From Gautieria morchelliformis (taxonomy: Eukaryota > Basidiomycota > Agaricomycetes > Gomphales > Gomphaceae), in NCBI GenBank assembly GCA_015179125.1, contig WHVA01000042.1, positions 124,001-188,000 of the forward strand: DNA of 64,000 bases, in the 5' to 3' direction. Of the stretch, positions 1-10,265 are shown piece after piece. Within the stretch, counting starts at the first letter, position 1. Each line of letters opens with the position of its first letter. Under the pieces are notes generated by a model. That model did not search any database. It was not told the origin of the DNA and was given only the letters and a program-made list of their open reading frames with translations. The translations under genes were made by a program, and so were the position numbers.

Positions 1-758
1 GGTAGAGTTATAATCTGAGGATACCCACTACACAGTTGGTCATTGTCCTAGTATCGGCTCTTATCTCCTTGAGTATCTTTGGTTGTGGCTTCGTCATTAG
101 TGTTGCCCTCACAGATATCCTCAAAATGCAATCTAAGAGTTAAACGCGGGGGGTGGGTGGTTGTGGGCCCGCTGACCAATGCTTGGTCATGGAGCGCGCG
201 AGCGGCGCAGCCGCGAGCCCCCGGTCTGTTTAGGTCAGCGCCGAGTGGTGCAGCCGCGAGCTACAAACGCTGCGCAGCAGCGTTCCAGGTCACGTGACCG
301 GTTCGTGACCATACGCGAGTGGTCCGTGCACGACCCTTCACTTGGTATAAAGAGAGCGATGCTGCAGAACCGCACTCCCCACTGGTGTCCTCCTGTGTTC
401 TGGCTGTAGTGGGCTTACTACTGCTTTGGCTGGGGTCTTGGTGTCTTTCTGTGTGTCTCTGGGTTTCTTTCTGTGTGTCTCTAGGTGCCTCTGAGCTTCT
501 TTGGCTGTGAATTGACACCAGCTTCTGCTTCAATGTCCTGTATATTTTTTGATATTTTTTTCGCAAATTGCTATCAATACACCTAACTTGCTAACTTTAA
601 TAATAGCCAACTTAAATATCCTGTACATTTTTTTGATATTTTTTCGCAAATAGATAACTTATTCTGACTTTGCTAAAGTTAATAACAAGCTGCTTAAATG
701 TGGTTTCTTTTCCTATTTTATATATGTCACGAAATAGATACTGATACATGTCCCTGAT
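1..758. other. Unassigned sequence, LTR- or promoter-like
   Basis: No gene is recognised here. A CACGTG E-box lies near 290, a TATAAA box near 350 and C/T-rich sequence follows, an arrangement common in fungal LTRs and core promoters. No matching terminal repeat or target duplication was found in the window, so a partial LTR is only a guess. From 537 onward the sequence is AT-rich and duplicated. Confidence 0.25.
537..699. repeat. AT-rich tandem duplication, period about 83 bp
   Basis: Two imperfect copies (537-619 and 620-699) both open with CCTGTAYATTTTTTGATATT, share TTTCGCAAAT and close with an AAYWTGCTTAAAT-like end. No coding potential is seen. Confidence 0.7.
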
Positions 759-1552
759 ATGTGTGAGGACACGCTACCTGTGGGGACATGCTATTACCTG
801 TGGGGACACATTACGTATGGGGACACACTACCTGTGAGGACATGTTACGTGTGAGGACACGTTACATGTGAGGACACACTACCTATGGGGGCATGTCACC
901 TGTGAGGACACACTACCTGTGGGGACATGCTACCTGTGAGGACATGTTACGTGTGAGGACACACTACCTGTGGGGACATGTCACCTGTGAGGACACGTTA
1001 CGTGTGAGGACATGCTACCTTTGAGGACACGTTACATGTGGGGACACACTACCTGTGAGGACACGTTACATGCGGGGACATGCTACCTGTAAGGACATGT
1101 TACGTGTGGGGACATGTTACGTGTGGGGACACGCTACCTGTGGGGACACGTTATGTGTGGGGACACGCTACCTGTGAGGACACGTTATGTGTGGGGACAC
1201 GCTGCCTGTGAGGACATGCTACCTGTGAGGACACACTACCTACCAGTGAGCACACGTTACGTGTGAGGACATGCTACCTGTGGGGACATGTTATGTGTGA
1301 GGACACGCTACCTGTGAGGACATGTTACGTGTGGGGACATGCTACCTGTGGGGACACATTACGTGTGGGGACACACTACCTGTGAGGACACGTTACGTGT
1401 GGGGACATGCTGCCTGTGAGGACACGCTACCTGTGAGGACATGCTACCTACCAGCGAGGACACATTACATGTGGGGACATGCTACCTGTGGGGACACATT
1501 ATGTGTGGGGACACGCTACCTGTGAGGGCACGTTATGTGTGAGGACATGCTA
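759..1552. repeat. 17-bp minisatellite
   Basis: Roughly 45 tandem units of 17 bp follow the pattern GAGGACACGCTACCTGT. Units alternate between CTACCTGTG and TTACGTGTG cores and vary at GGGG/GAGG and CACG/CATG. A few units are longer or shorter. The open frames crossing it are by-products of the repeat. It lies upstream of the Helitron end and may be part of that element. Confidence 0.95.
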
Positions 1553-1975
1553 TCCAACTGCACTTTGGGTCTTCCCCCATTTCTGATTTTGGTATTGTTT
1601 CTGGTTCTGTGAGAGTGTCACCGGAGGATCAGCTGGCATATTGATATAACCACATTGTCAAAATTCAGGATCCCCAAGGTCACTATTGGGTCTATTTCAC
1701 AATGCACGAGCTTTGAAACCTGTGGATTATGACAATAGGCGCAATCTTATAATCTCTGATGATTCAGTCAAGACCATTACCACTTTCATGTCTAGAGTCG
1801 CTGGGAGGGCCATCCCAGAGGTTGAGAGAGAGCTCTGCATGTTCGGCTGTTCCATGGGTGCATACATGATTCATGATACTATATGAACAGGGATATATTT
1901 TGCATGATCCTATTTACCCCAATGCACTTGACCTTACTGATTCACTTGCCCTTACTGAGGCGTTTGACCTACACC
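1553..1975. other. Probable internal part of the Helitron, no gene recognised
   Basis: This stretch joins the minisatellite to the Helitron terminus. A 66-codon open frame at 1686-1886 (+) has no homology I recognise. Short direct repeats of the type CTTACTGA occur at 1931-1960. Assignment to the Helitron rests only on position, since the 5' end was not found. Confidence 0.3.
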
Positions 1976-2003
1976 CCCGCGCGAAGCGCGGGTACCCACC
2001 TAG
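1976..2003 (+). mobile_element. Helitron 3' terminus (hairpin plus CTAG)
   Basis: A perfect 7-bp GC stem, CCCGCGC / GAA / GCGCGGG (1976-1992), is followed after 7 nt by CTAG (2000-2003), and the next base is T. This is the standard 3' signature of Helitron rolling-circle transposons: a short GC-rich hairpin about 10-12 nt before a terminal CTRR, with insertion between A and T. The base right after it resumes an open KDZ transposase frame, so the element ended by inserting in that gene. No RepHel gene or 5' TC end is visible, so the element either starts left of the window or is a non-autonomous copy. Confidence 0.85.
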
Positions 2004-3117
2004 TATCTTGAAACCCTGGTTAAGCTAATGGCTGCTAAGTGAGTTGTCTAATCCCAGCCTCTGCATGTATTCACTCTTCTTCAGTGCACAATGGACACAA
2101 TCATCTAGTCAATGGAAGAGTGCCGATATTACAGATCTGCAGGGCATTGGAGCGTATGCACGTGCTTCTGCAAGCTCACGCCATTTAGAAATGGCACGGG
2201 CTCGCAGTCTTGAAACTTTATTGACACTTCAGGAAGCTGTTCAGGACTTGGAGAGCCAACTGGAGATTGGGGAGCGTTGGGAGAAAGGATCACCGGCGTG
2301 GATTGCCACACAGGCAATGATCGATAGCCGTGCATATTGCCAGGCCATCAACAAGTTGGAAGGTTTAGTTGTGGGGCGGTTGTTTGAATTGGGTAAGGTG
2401 CATCAAGCTGGCACAGGTATGTGATCATTTTGTCCATTTCATTGTAATTCTATTATTTAATACTTTGTAGGCTACAAGCTACGGAAACACATTGGCAAGG
2501 CACTGAAATCGCGGTCAGAAGCCATTCGCAATGCAGTCAAGAAGTACAACTACGCAGCAGCCATGTTGAAGCCACCACGTCCGCCTTTAGACGTACAGAC
2601 AGTTCTTGATCATGTCTACCTTGGTCAATTTGATCTCCTCCGGGAAAGTTGCCATAACATTGCCGAAAAACCATGGGCACATGCGACTGCACGAGAGGCT
2701 ACAACAGCCTACTTCAAATTGCGCCGATCCCACGAGGAAGTCACCTGGGTGTTAGTAGAGGCTCGACGACTGCAAACCTGGATGAAGGATGAGGAAAACC
2801 TCATCCTTCATCACATAGAACAGTTACAGGTTACCAGACCTGCACTATCATTTCAAATGCGCCAGGACTATTCTCTGTTATGTGCTACTAATAGTATACA
2901 CAGGCAACGGTTAGCCGCCCTTGAGGCAGATGAACACTTTGATGGCAAGAGAGATCCAGGAGTACGCAAGGGTCAGGAGATTCAGGACCTGAGGGTGGAA
3001 GAACCAGTGCGAAGTGACCAGGAGGTTGAGCTCGAGCAGGGAGATGAAGAAGGCGAGGATGAGGATGCATTGCAGACCCTAGAATCCACAATGACTGCAC
3101 TCAGTCTTTATGATTAA
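2004..3117 (+). pseudogene. KDZ-family transposase, C-terminal fragment cut by the Helitron
   Basis: Three exons, 2004-2038, 2085-2416 and 2471-3117, join in frame to give about 337 residues and a proper stop. The fragment matches the region C-terminal to the catalytic core of fungal KDZ (Kyakuja-Dileera-Zisupton) transposases: LLTLQEAVQDLESQL, then a Lys-Leu-Glu-Gly-Leu-Val-Val segment, then GYKLRKHIGKALKSRSEAIR, a segment rich in Pro-Pro-Arg-Pro, and PWAHATAREATTAYFKLRR. It ends in an acidic tail (residues about 300-330). The N-terminal Cys-rich part and the RNase H-fold core are missing. The frame is open right up to the Helitron boundary at 2003/2004, so truncation by insertion is the simplest reading. 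The intron junctions are intact, which suggests that the interruption is not ancient. Confidence 0.85.
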
Positions 3118-3433
3118 CTTTTCCAAAGAAATCTGTGATCAAAATATAACGACTTGAGTAAAAAAGCATCTTTCCCAAATATAACGACCTGAGTAACAAT
3201 GCGCCAGCAACAGTTGGAATTCAACCAGGCCATGTCTAACTTACAATATGATGAGAGTGATAATGGTCTACATATAACAGACAAAAACTGCACTCAGTCT
3301 CCATGATTAGATCTCAATGAGCTCTCGAAAACCTAAATGACTTGAGCAACAATGCACGAGCAACAGTCAGAATTCAACCGGGCCATGTCTAACTTGCAAT
3401 ATGACGAGAGTGACACTACTAATAGCCTACATT
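3094..3433. repeat. Imperfect tandem duplication overlapping the KDZ 3' end
   Basis: Copy A (3094-3273) and copy B (3287-3433) both begin with ACTGCACTCAGTCT, which in copy A encodes the last residues of the KDZ frame. Both contain AGCAACAGTYRGAATTCAAC and GGCCATGTCTAACTT and end in CTACAT. Copy A has an extra 30-odd bases with a doubled ATATAACGACYTGAGTA motif. Differences are mainly transitions. Confidence 0.8.
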
Positions 3434-3658
3434 AAATGAGAGATGGTAATTTACATTATTTTTCAAGAATATAAATGTTTAGCATAAGCCTTTCAATGTA
3501 GTATATTTTAGTATGTTCTCTGGCAGTGGGCTGGATAAATTTACATAATGATTACCTCAGCATGGTTTTGGGCGTGCATCTTGGCCTCCACCATCCACCC
3601 ATACTTACTGGTCACAGCCCAGGGACGATTCAAATTGCCTTGGGCTCCCTAGACTTAC
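3434..3658. other. Intergenic, nothing recognised
   Basis: AT-rich spacer between the duplicated KDZ tail and the next gene. No open frame or clear promoter box is seen. Confidence 0.4.
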
Positions 3659-4974
3659 ATGAACAGTGTGCAGGTCACCCCATCAATGAATCCTTGGCCT
3701 GAGTTGGCAGTACCCGCTCTGCAAAACAAAACTATCAATGACCTGAGGGATGCTGATTGCACACAACTCCATATCACCCATGCTGCCCATGGCATGGGTA
3801 ATGATGGAATGGACTGTATGGCATATCAGCATCACCCAGCAATGATCACTGTCCACAGTGATCGATGCAACAGTCGTACCATTACTTCTGCCATGCTCCG
3901 TGACCTGGTAAGTCTCTGCCCTCTCCTGCTCTCGTTCTCGGCTTCACTTCAGGGATCCAAAGATGTTTGCTAATTCTCTCCTTACCAGGTTGTGTACAAG
4001 GAACGGTTTGAAGATGTCACATGCTTTGTATTTGAGCTCACGCCAGAATCGAATCCAAGTGACCAACCCCTCACACCAGAAAAAGTCCTGCAACGCAACC
4101 TCAGTTATCGTGTCCCCCCAGCATTTCAGCACAATGAACGGTTAAAAACATTGATGGACCAGTTTGCGAGTGACCTCGCTGATATTGTCTTGGAGCAAGT
4201 GTCTGAGCTGCCTATACGATGGAAATGGAAGAATGTTAAGGTAATGTCGCTATGTTTATTCATGGATAGATCCCTTAATTCACATTTCCATAGCCTATGT
4301 CAATCCAGCAAGTCGGACCGAGAGATGGTGTTTCCTCATCCCCAAACCTCAATGCCTCGCATTCTGCTCATCGCACCCCTTCGTTGCTTCATTCATGTGC
4401 ATCAGCGCCACCCACCATACCTGTCCAAGGTTCTTTGATACCTGTCCGAGATTCTTTGGCCTCCCCTCATAAGTCCAGCCTGTATGACCAAGCTGCCTGT
4501 CCAGAAACCCCTGTACACCATCGTCATCCACCAGGGCGACTTACCTCATCACTCCCACAACCTAAGGCAAAGTCCACAAACCTATCATCCCCACCTCAGT
4601 TCACAACCCCACCATCTCCACTTCGCAAGCCACCAACCCCAATGACACCCAGTTCTACAGTCTCTCGCCCAAGTTCAATCTCCAGTATCACTGCCACCGA
4701 TCCATGCTATGATTTGCTACAAGAAGATGAGGAACTTAGGAACTTATTGGAACAGATGCAGTTGCCAGACCCTAACGATGGGGATTGTGTGCTTACTTTA
4801 AGGCTAGCCCGTGGAGATACCGTCACTGTCTCTAACGGTATAGAAGGATCATGTCAAAGGGCTGGTAGAACCATATTTCCAGTGCTACCTGCTCCCAATA
4901 GGACTGAGCCGAGGAATGAGGCCTCCTCGTCTTACCCCAGCCTAGCACATTTGCACCGTGAATCCCATAGTTAG
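3659..4974 (+). CDS. Unknown protein, 3 exons, Ser/Pro-rich C-terminus
   Basis: Exons 3659-3907, 3989-4240 and 4294-4974 join in frame at GTAAGT..CCAG and GTAATG..ATAG introns and give 393 residues. I do not recognise the family. Residues 1-167 look globular, with many Asp and His and phrases such as VVYKERFEDVTCFVFEL. Residues 168-330 are low-complexity Ser/Pro/Thr, and the last 60 contain an acidic segment DLLQEDEELRNLLEQMQLPD that could be helical. There is no signal peptide or membrane segment. The gene lies between a KDZ fragment and the unknown gene at 5141, on the same strand, and may be cargo or an accessory gene of a large KDZ element. Clean splicing and no internal stop argue that the frame has been kept. 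Confidence 0.6.
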
Positions 4975-5075
4975 TTTGAATATCTTGGATACTTGGATAC
5001 ACTAGTGGTAGTCTAGTATTGATTGGAAAGTCTTGCTCATGTCTACGGGTCCTTACAATATATGATGTTTGAACT

Positions 5076-5087
5076 CACGTGACCAAT
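5076..5087 (+). promoter_or_regulatory. E-box CACGTG and CCAAT box
   Basis: CACGTG (5076-5081) is followed directly by CCAAT (5083-5087), 54-65 bp before the start codon at 5141. Both motifs bind common fungal activators (bHLH and HAP complexes). Use as a promoter is inferred from position. Confidence 0.4.
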
Positions 5088-5140
5088 GAACAGCATGCGA
5101 CTTTGATCTTCTACCTTGCTCGTGTTCCAAACTCCCCACC

Positions 5141-6509
5141 ATGGTATACAAGGCTGCCCACAATGGTCTTTTTGTCAGAAAGCTGCGTAAGAAGTTTGCT
5201 AGGCCTAAGGAACGACAGTGTGCATTAAACCTTCACTGTGCCGACCGACGAGCAGCAGCAGCCAAGCTAGCTGCCAACAGGAACTTGCTATGGGCTGATA
5301 TCCAGGAATACTGGAAGAATCAAGATGAATACATCAGACAACTGGCTTTAAAGCATGATAAGAAGGAGGAGTGGATGCGCCTTCAAGCGTGTCGCACTGG
5401 GAAATATGGGCGGCATCGCAAAATCAGCAAGTATAATGCTTGGTTGCATGCAAGGAGCCTTGTATTAAATGAAGGTATGCAACAACTTTGTATTACCAGA
5501 CCTGCATAACATCTTTGACAGACCTACCCGCGGGACGAAAGACTCGTCTTCTTGAACTACATAAACAGGCGAAGGAGACTTCTTCATACAAGGACATACC
5601 AGAGGCAGAGATGGATGAAATGGTACATGCATTAGAGGAGAAGCGGCTACTTGAGAAGAAAGGGATCTGTTCAGGACCTGCAGCCCATTTGAACGATGTT
5701 CGCGTGACTACGAAAGGTGTTGGAGAAGAGGTGAGTCCCATACATCCCATGGCTACCTTGAACTAAAACATACCAAATGAACATATACAGTTGCTCAATC
5801 TGCAGAAGCGTTGTGCTACGGCGTCATTTTCAATCACCGTACGAACCGACCCATCACATGCAAACTTGCCTCTCATCTATCATGATGCAGTATCGCAAGA
5901 TTTTATCGAGCTTCTTTTTGGGATGGATATAGATGACTTTGCATTGAAAATGGAGGCATATGCATTGTTCCGCATCAAAGGTATGTGAACTTGATTAGAG
6001 TCAATGACAATTTGCTTACTGAGGTACAGGAATTGCCAAAAACAATAATGATCGCAAAACGATGACGAAGAGGATCGTATGTGTCTTGGTGAAACGTGGT
6101 CTGCGTAAGTATTGCAGAAATAAATTATACGTAGCTTTTGGCTGATTAACATACAGGTGAGATTACTGGTGAGTACTCGCTGGACATGGAATGGAAACGC
6201 TATGAAAGCAAGATCGTGGACACATGGAGAGTTGAGTTTGTAGGCTGGCCGGTCAACGAGTTTGACCCGCATGTGCTTGGGGTGAAGGACCTGGAGACTT
6301 GTGTAGCCGCACTGAAAGACCCAGACCCAGTGTGTTATTGGCGCAAACTGGATGATGAAGAGCTCACGCAACATCACACGTCATTGAATGCAAAAAAGGC
6401 ATCAGGGGAAATTGTAACAAAACAGCGTAAAAAGCGATCAGATGCAGGCAAAAAAAGGGGTTCAAAAACGAGGCCACGGGACGACGGTGACAAGGAGAAT
6501 GAGCGATGA
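5141..6509 (+). CDS. Unknown basidiomycete-expanded protein with a Gly-Trp-Pro signature
   Basis: Five exons (5141-5474, 5522-5730, 5791-5980, 6030-6104, 6157-6509) join in frame to 386 residues. No enzymatic motif is recognised. The N-terminus is very basic and helical, with many Arg/Lys/Ala and a WADIQEYWKNQ stretch. The middle has a coiled segment (MDEMVHALEEKRLLEKK). The C-terminal part has the pattern MEWKRYESKIVD..FVGWPVNEFDPH, then WRKLDDEEL, and ends in a Lys/Arg tail (about residues 350-386) that looks nuclear. From memory, proteins with this RYE..GWP..basic-tail layout form large copy-number families in Agaricomycetes and often lie near KDZ transposases. Function is unknown. Confidence 0.65.
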
Positions 6510-8575
6510 GTGGTACACACAAGAGAATGAAGAGCACATAGTGCATCCATTATCCCACTATGATTTGGATTAGACATCAGGTGTATAGATCCTTTTATTT
6601 CCTGCCTCTAGCAGACCCAAGCCACAAAACAGCGAGAAGTCGAAGCAAAAGGCAGCAAAGTTGCACACCGACACAAGTTTACAGGCCTCTGGGCCTGCTC
6701 CAGGGGGTGAGAGTAACATAAATACAGTGGGTTACTATGTACAGAGGTCCCTGCGGAATTTCGAAATTAAACAAACCGTACTGAAGAGTTGTTGTTGTTG
6801 TCGTCGATGACGACGAGCATGGGTGTTTCCAGCACATGCGTGGTGATGAGCCCGCGGGGTTGATGATGCTGGAGCCTATGGGTGCCCACACGCTTGGTGG
6901 GATTAACCGTTCCACGGTCACCCGGTAGCCTGGTGGCTTTCCCAGGATTTGGTTTTCCTCAGTTCAACATTATTTGCGGTATTATTTGCGGTATAAGGCC
7001 CTAGCTACGAAACATATCCAACTGGAAGGGACATCCGGTCCGCCAGACCCGTCTATTTGGGTTTGTCATGCACGGTACATCAGGTGTTATTTTGAGATAC
7101 TTTGTCGTATTTTAAAATACTCGTACAGTACAGCGGGAGATCTGCATCCTATGCAGCAGTGGCTGTCACAGCGGGACCAAGCTCAGGGTCTGCAACTGTG
7201 CATTACAGTAGTTGCAGAACAGCCTGGGAGCTCGAGATCGGCGTCGACGGAGCTCCCTGGATCAAGCATGCTCGCTTCGATGGAATACTCTCCCATGCGG
7301 ACTCATGGGTGTTAGAGCACTGGTAGCGCACGAAAATAAAAGACCTACAGTGAAAGCGGAAAAAGTGAACAGGCCTCAAAAATGCTCAACAATATGTACG
7401 TAGTACAAAATAGTCGCCCGGACGACTTTCATTGAAAGCCGTTGCCCGTTGCCGACAGACCGCGTTGTAGAAAAATAGAAAAAGCGTTTAATGTGGCCGT
7501 ACCGAAGACGCCCCTGCGTTGCTACTCTAGGACACGACGTCACCGCGAGAACAGTAGAACAGAGTACGTGTACCGAATAGAGGTCGAGATAAGATAGACG
7601 CCTTAAACCGGGTCCAAAGTTGACTAATCTGCTTACAATTTCGCGAAGAAATACCTTTTTCGGCAAGAAAAGGATTACGAAATACGTCGATATATCTTTA
7701 TACGGCGCTGAAAACTCCCATCCACGACAACAAATACAAAGAACCGGGAAGCCGGATCTATATCTCCCGGGGTTAGAAGCCCTTGTCTTCGAGGGAACGA
7801 CAAGGGAACTCAGATCACATAGTTTGGGCCTTGGCAAGGCCCAAACTATGTGATCTCGTCAGAACCTGTGGTACCCACTTGGTGCGTATACTACAACACG
7901 AACATAAAAGTACTGAATGTTAACCAGAAAGAGCATCGCAGACTTTGAGACTACTCACATGATCCAGCAACTCATTCTTGGATATTGGTTTCTTCGCCCC
8001 CTTTATTCGATATGTTGGGCCATAAGCCTCTCTGCATTCAGTGTAGAAGTCACCGCTCGGTCTCAGGAAAACTTCAAATTTGTGTCCCCAGAGCCAACGT
8101 GCCTTGGGCTGGAAAGAATATATAGGGGACATGTTCCGCTACAAGGACGGCCCAGGAGCAACTCACGGGAGGGGCAGAGATAGTATGTCGTGCTCACTAC
8201 CAGGTGTACGCCGAGAGGTAGAGAGCCAGAGCTAAGTAGAGGACAGCAGCGAAGAGAAGGTCAAAGAACGCGAAAGAGAAGTGGGGGTTGCGGTGTTCAT
8301 GGTGCGTCTTGGAAAAGGCTGAATATACAACTTATACGGTGACCTTTGTCATTAATGTGAGTTATAGCTTTCTCAGTCTGGCCTTGCTATATCCTCACGA
8401 TTTCTGAGATACTAAGTAAGGCCGATACCGGCAGATCCCTCTGAATCTGGAATGGTGCCTGATGCCTGCCGCTTTCCCACGATTTACCAGTTGCACCAGC
8501 AAAGTCGTCCGCTCAGCTGGATGCGTGTTGAGCAAGACTAGGCAGCACAGCAGTGTTGTCATATCTACCATGGTC
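6510..8575. other. Gene-poor stretch of 2 kb
   Basis: The open frames here are short, lack introns that would extend them and show no homology I can recognise. The one clear structure is the palindrome at 7812-7856. A direct doubling of TATTATTTGCGGTATAA-like sequence occurs near 6970-6995. Decayed repeat sequence is likely but unproven. Confidence 0.4.
7812..7856. repeat. Perfect 21-bp inverted repeat with 3-nt loop
   Basis: The left arm 7812-7832 (begins AGATCACATAGTTTGGGCC) and right arm 7836-7856 are exact reverse complements around GGC. Either strand could form a strong hairpin. No poly-T run follows, so a Pol III or intrinsic terminator is not indicated. No flanking duplication was seen. 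Confidence 0.9.
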
Positions 8576-9194
8576 TCACCGTCGCCGTTTAGAACGACCC
8601 GCCCTCCGTTTCGCAGCCACGCCTCCCAACCGATTTAGTTTGTCTGCATTCTTCGTATTTAAAGGTTTCCCTTTCGACAGCCGCCAGGCGTCTCTGCGCG
8701 ACAAACGGCGTCCAGACGTGGATACTTTTTGGGGGGTGGAGGCGTCGCCTGTGGAAAGGTAGTAACAACTTCAATAAAACTTTAGCTCCACACATCAAGA
8801 GTCAGCGAACCTTCGTCAGCTCCGGCAGAGGCCTCCCCTCTGTTTTCTGCCATAGTCACTACATGATGAAACACAGTCAGTTGCAACCACATTCAGAGGA
8901 CATCGCCCAGCACAACCCGAGAGCAGGCCAATCTTAGCCCACCCTCAACGTATCTGCATCCAGCAACCCGAGCATTGCGAACCAACACCAACCTTCCTCT
9001 GTTTCTTTCCCTTCTGCTGCCTCGTCAACTAACTGCGTCAGGGTCACGTCGCCATCCTTGTCAACCCCTAATTTCGCCTTCAGCCTAGCTGATAAACGGT
9101 GCATGCGTGCTGCATCAGCGGCTGCAAAGACCCCCGACTCCCTTTTCACCCTGCGAAAGGCACGTTTGGTTTTCGAACGAATGCTCTTTGCCAT
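8576..9194 (-). CDS. LLPH/YBL028C-like (DUF2423) ribosome biogenesis protein
   Basis: Three exons (9194-8993, 8858-8811, 8748-8576) give 140 residues. The start is fixed by MAKSIRSKTKRAFRRVKR, the conserved N-terminus of the DUF2423 family (human LLPH, yeast YBL028C), followed by AAADAARMHRLSARL. The C-terminal exon ends in a Gly-Val-Ala-Ala-Lys-Arg stretch and a run of Arg/Lys, also typical. Family members are small basic nucleolar proteins linked to 60S maturation. The middle (residues 45-85) is acidic and variable. An upstream in-frame extension to 9293 lacks family support and was not used. The gene is divergent from FMN1, with 177 bp between start codons. Confidence 0.85.
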
Positions 9195-9371
9195 GTTGGT
9201 TCGGGGACAAGTGTGCGATGAGGCCCTGAGGGCTGATGATGGAAGACAAGAGGGGTGTGGTGGTGGCGAGAAGGAAGTTGGCTGCAGAGTCAATCGTTCT
9301 TACGTAAGTTCGTAAGATCTCGGGACCCAGATTTATTTAAGTACCACCTGCCATTTAGTCTCTCGATATAC

Positions 9372-10159
9372 ATGTCTGCGACAGCCCAAGAGATCTCCCA
9401 GCTTGACGCTCGACCTGCAGCGCCAGTTCAAACAGAGTCCTTCCGCCAATCGAGGCCACTGCTAGTTGGTGAAGACTCTGGCCCTTCGCCACCTTTTCCT
9501 ATACGGCTTGCTGGAAGTGTTCAGCGTGGATTTGGAAGGGGCGGAAAGGATCTGGGGTGTCCGACTGGTCAGCTCGATCCTTATGCTCTCAGTGTCCTAT
9601 CACCCCTTTGATCCCAGATAACCAATGCGTCAGCTAACTTGCCAGACGAGTCCCTCGAACCGATTGCAACTGCCACCAAGACCGGTATATACTTTGGTTA
9701 TGCCCAAGTGCTTCCCTCGCGAGCTGAGGAGCAGAGTACCTGGGTGGAAGATGATTCTAAGGTCTGGCCGATGGTTATGAGCCTGGGTTGGAATCCTTTC
9801 TACAAGAACGAGAAGCTAACAGCTGTAAGCAACATAAAACACTGCTGTGTATTTCCCATGCCAGCTAGAAACACTAATTTCTGATTCCAGGAAATTCATA
9901 TCATGCATAATTATCAGTCAGACTTTTACGGGCACGAGTTACGAGCAGTGGTATTAGGCTACATTCGACCCGAGTTGGACTATACGTCGCGGGGTACGTG
10001 GCATGGACTTTGTCACCCTCTAATCGCTGGGAAGACTAACAACTTTCAGATGCGCTTATCAATGATATTGACACCGATAAGCGAGTTGGTGAGAAATCGG
10101 TGAATCGTCCAACATACCGCATCTTCGCGCAAGACCCACATTTTAAATCACCCACATGA
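9372..10159 (+). CDS. FMN1: Riboflavin kinase
   Basis: ATP:riboflavin 5'-phosphotransferase (EC 2.7.1.26), which makes FMN. Four exons (9372-9567, 9634-9824, 9891-9993, 10050-10159) give 199 residues, the usual length of fungal FMN1. Visible motifs: GSVQRGFGRGGKDLGCPTAN near residues 45-68, the nucleotide/riboflavin-binding loop with its PTAN; TGIYFGYAQV; SLGWNPFY; and EIHIMHNY with the catalytic Glu, then FYGHELRAVVLGYIRPEL. The C-terminal helix contains ALINDIDTDKRV. Every exon junction keeps the frame. Transcribed away from the LLPH-like gene and towards TAF8 on the same strand. Confidence 0.95.
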
Positions 10160-10265
10160 TTTTAGAATATTTTAGGTATACCATAGAATGATGTTGGATA
10201 GATGCGATTTCAGACGCTGCTTGTGCTTTTCGTTTCTGGCGCTTACCTAAGCTTTCCTTGCTATC

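Noticed and set aside
261-566. 101-codon minus frame near the left edge
   Set aside because: Low-complexity Ser/Gln/Arg from a C/T-rich tract; no homology and no splice context.
759-1552. CRISPR-like array
   Set aside because: Units are contiguous with no unique spacers, and the DNA is eukaryotic; it is a minisatellite.
2004-6509. TET/JBP dioxygenase cargo beside KDZ
   Set aside because: No His-x-Asp..His iron site or related motif is visible in either unknown gene.
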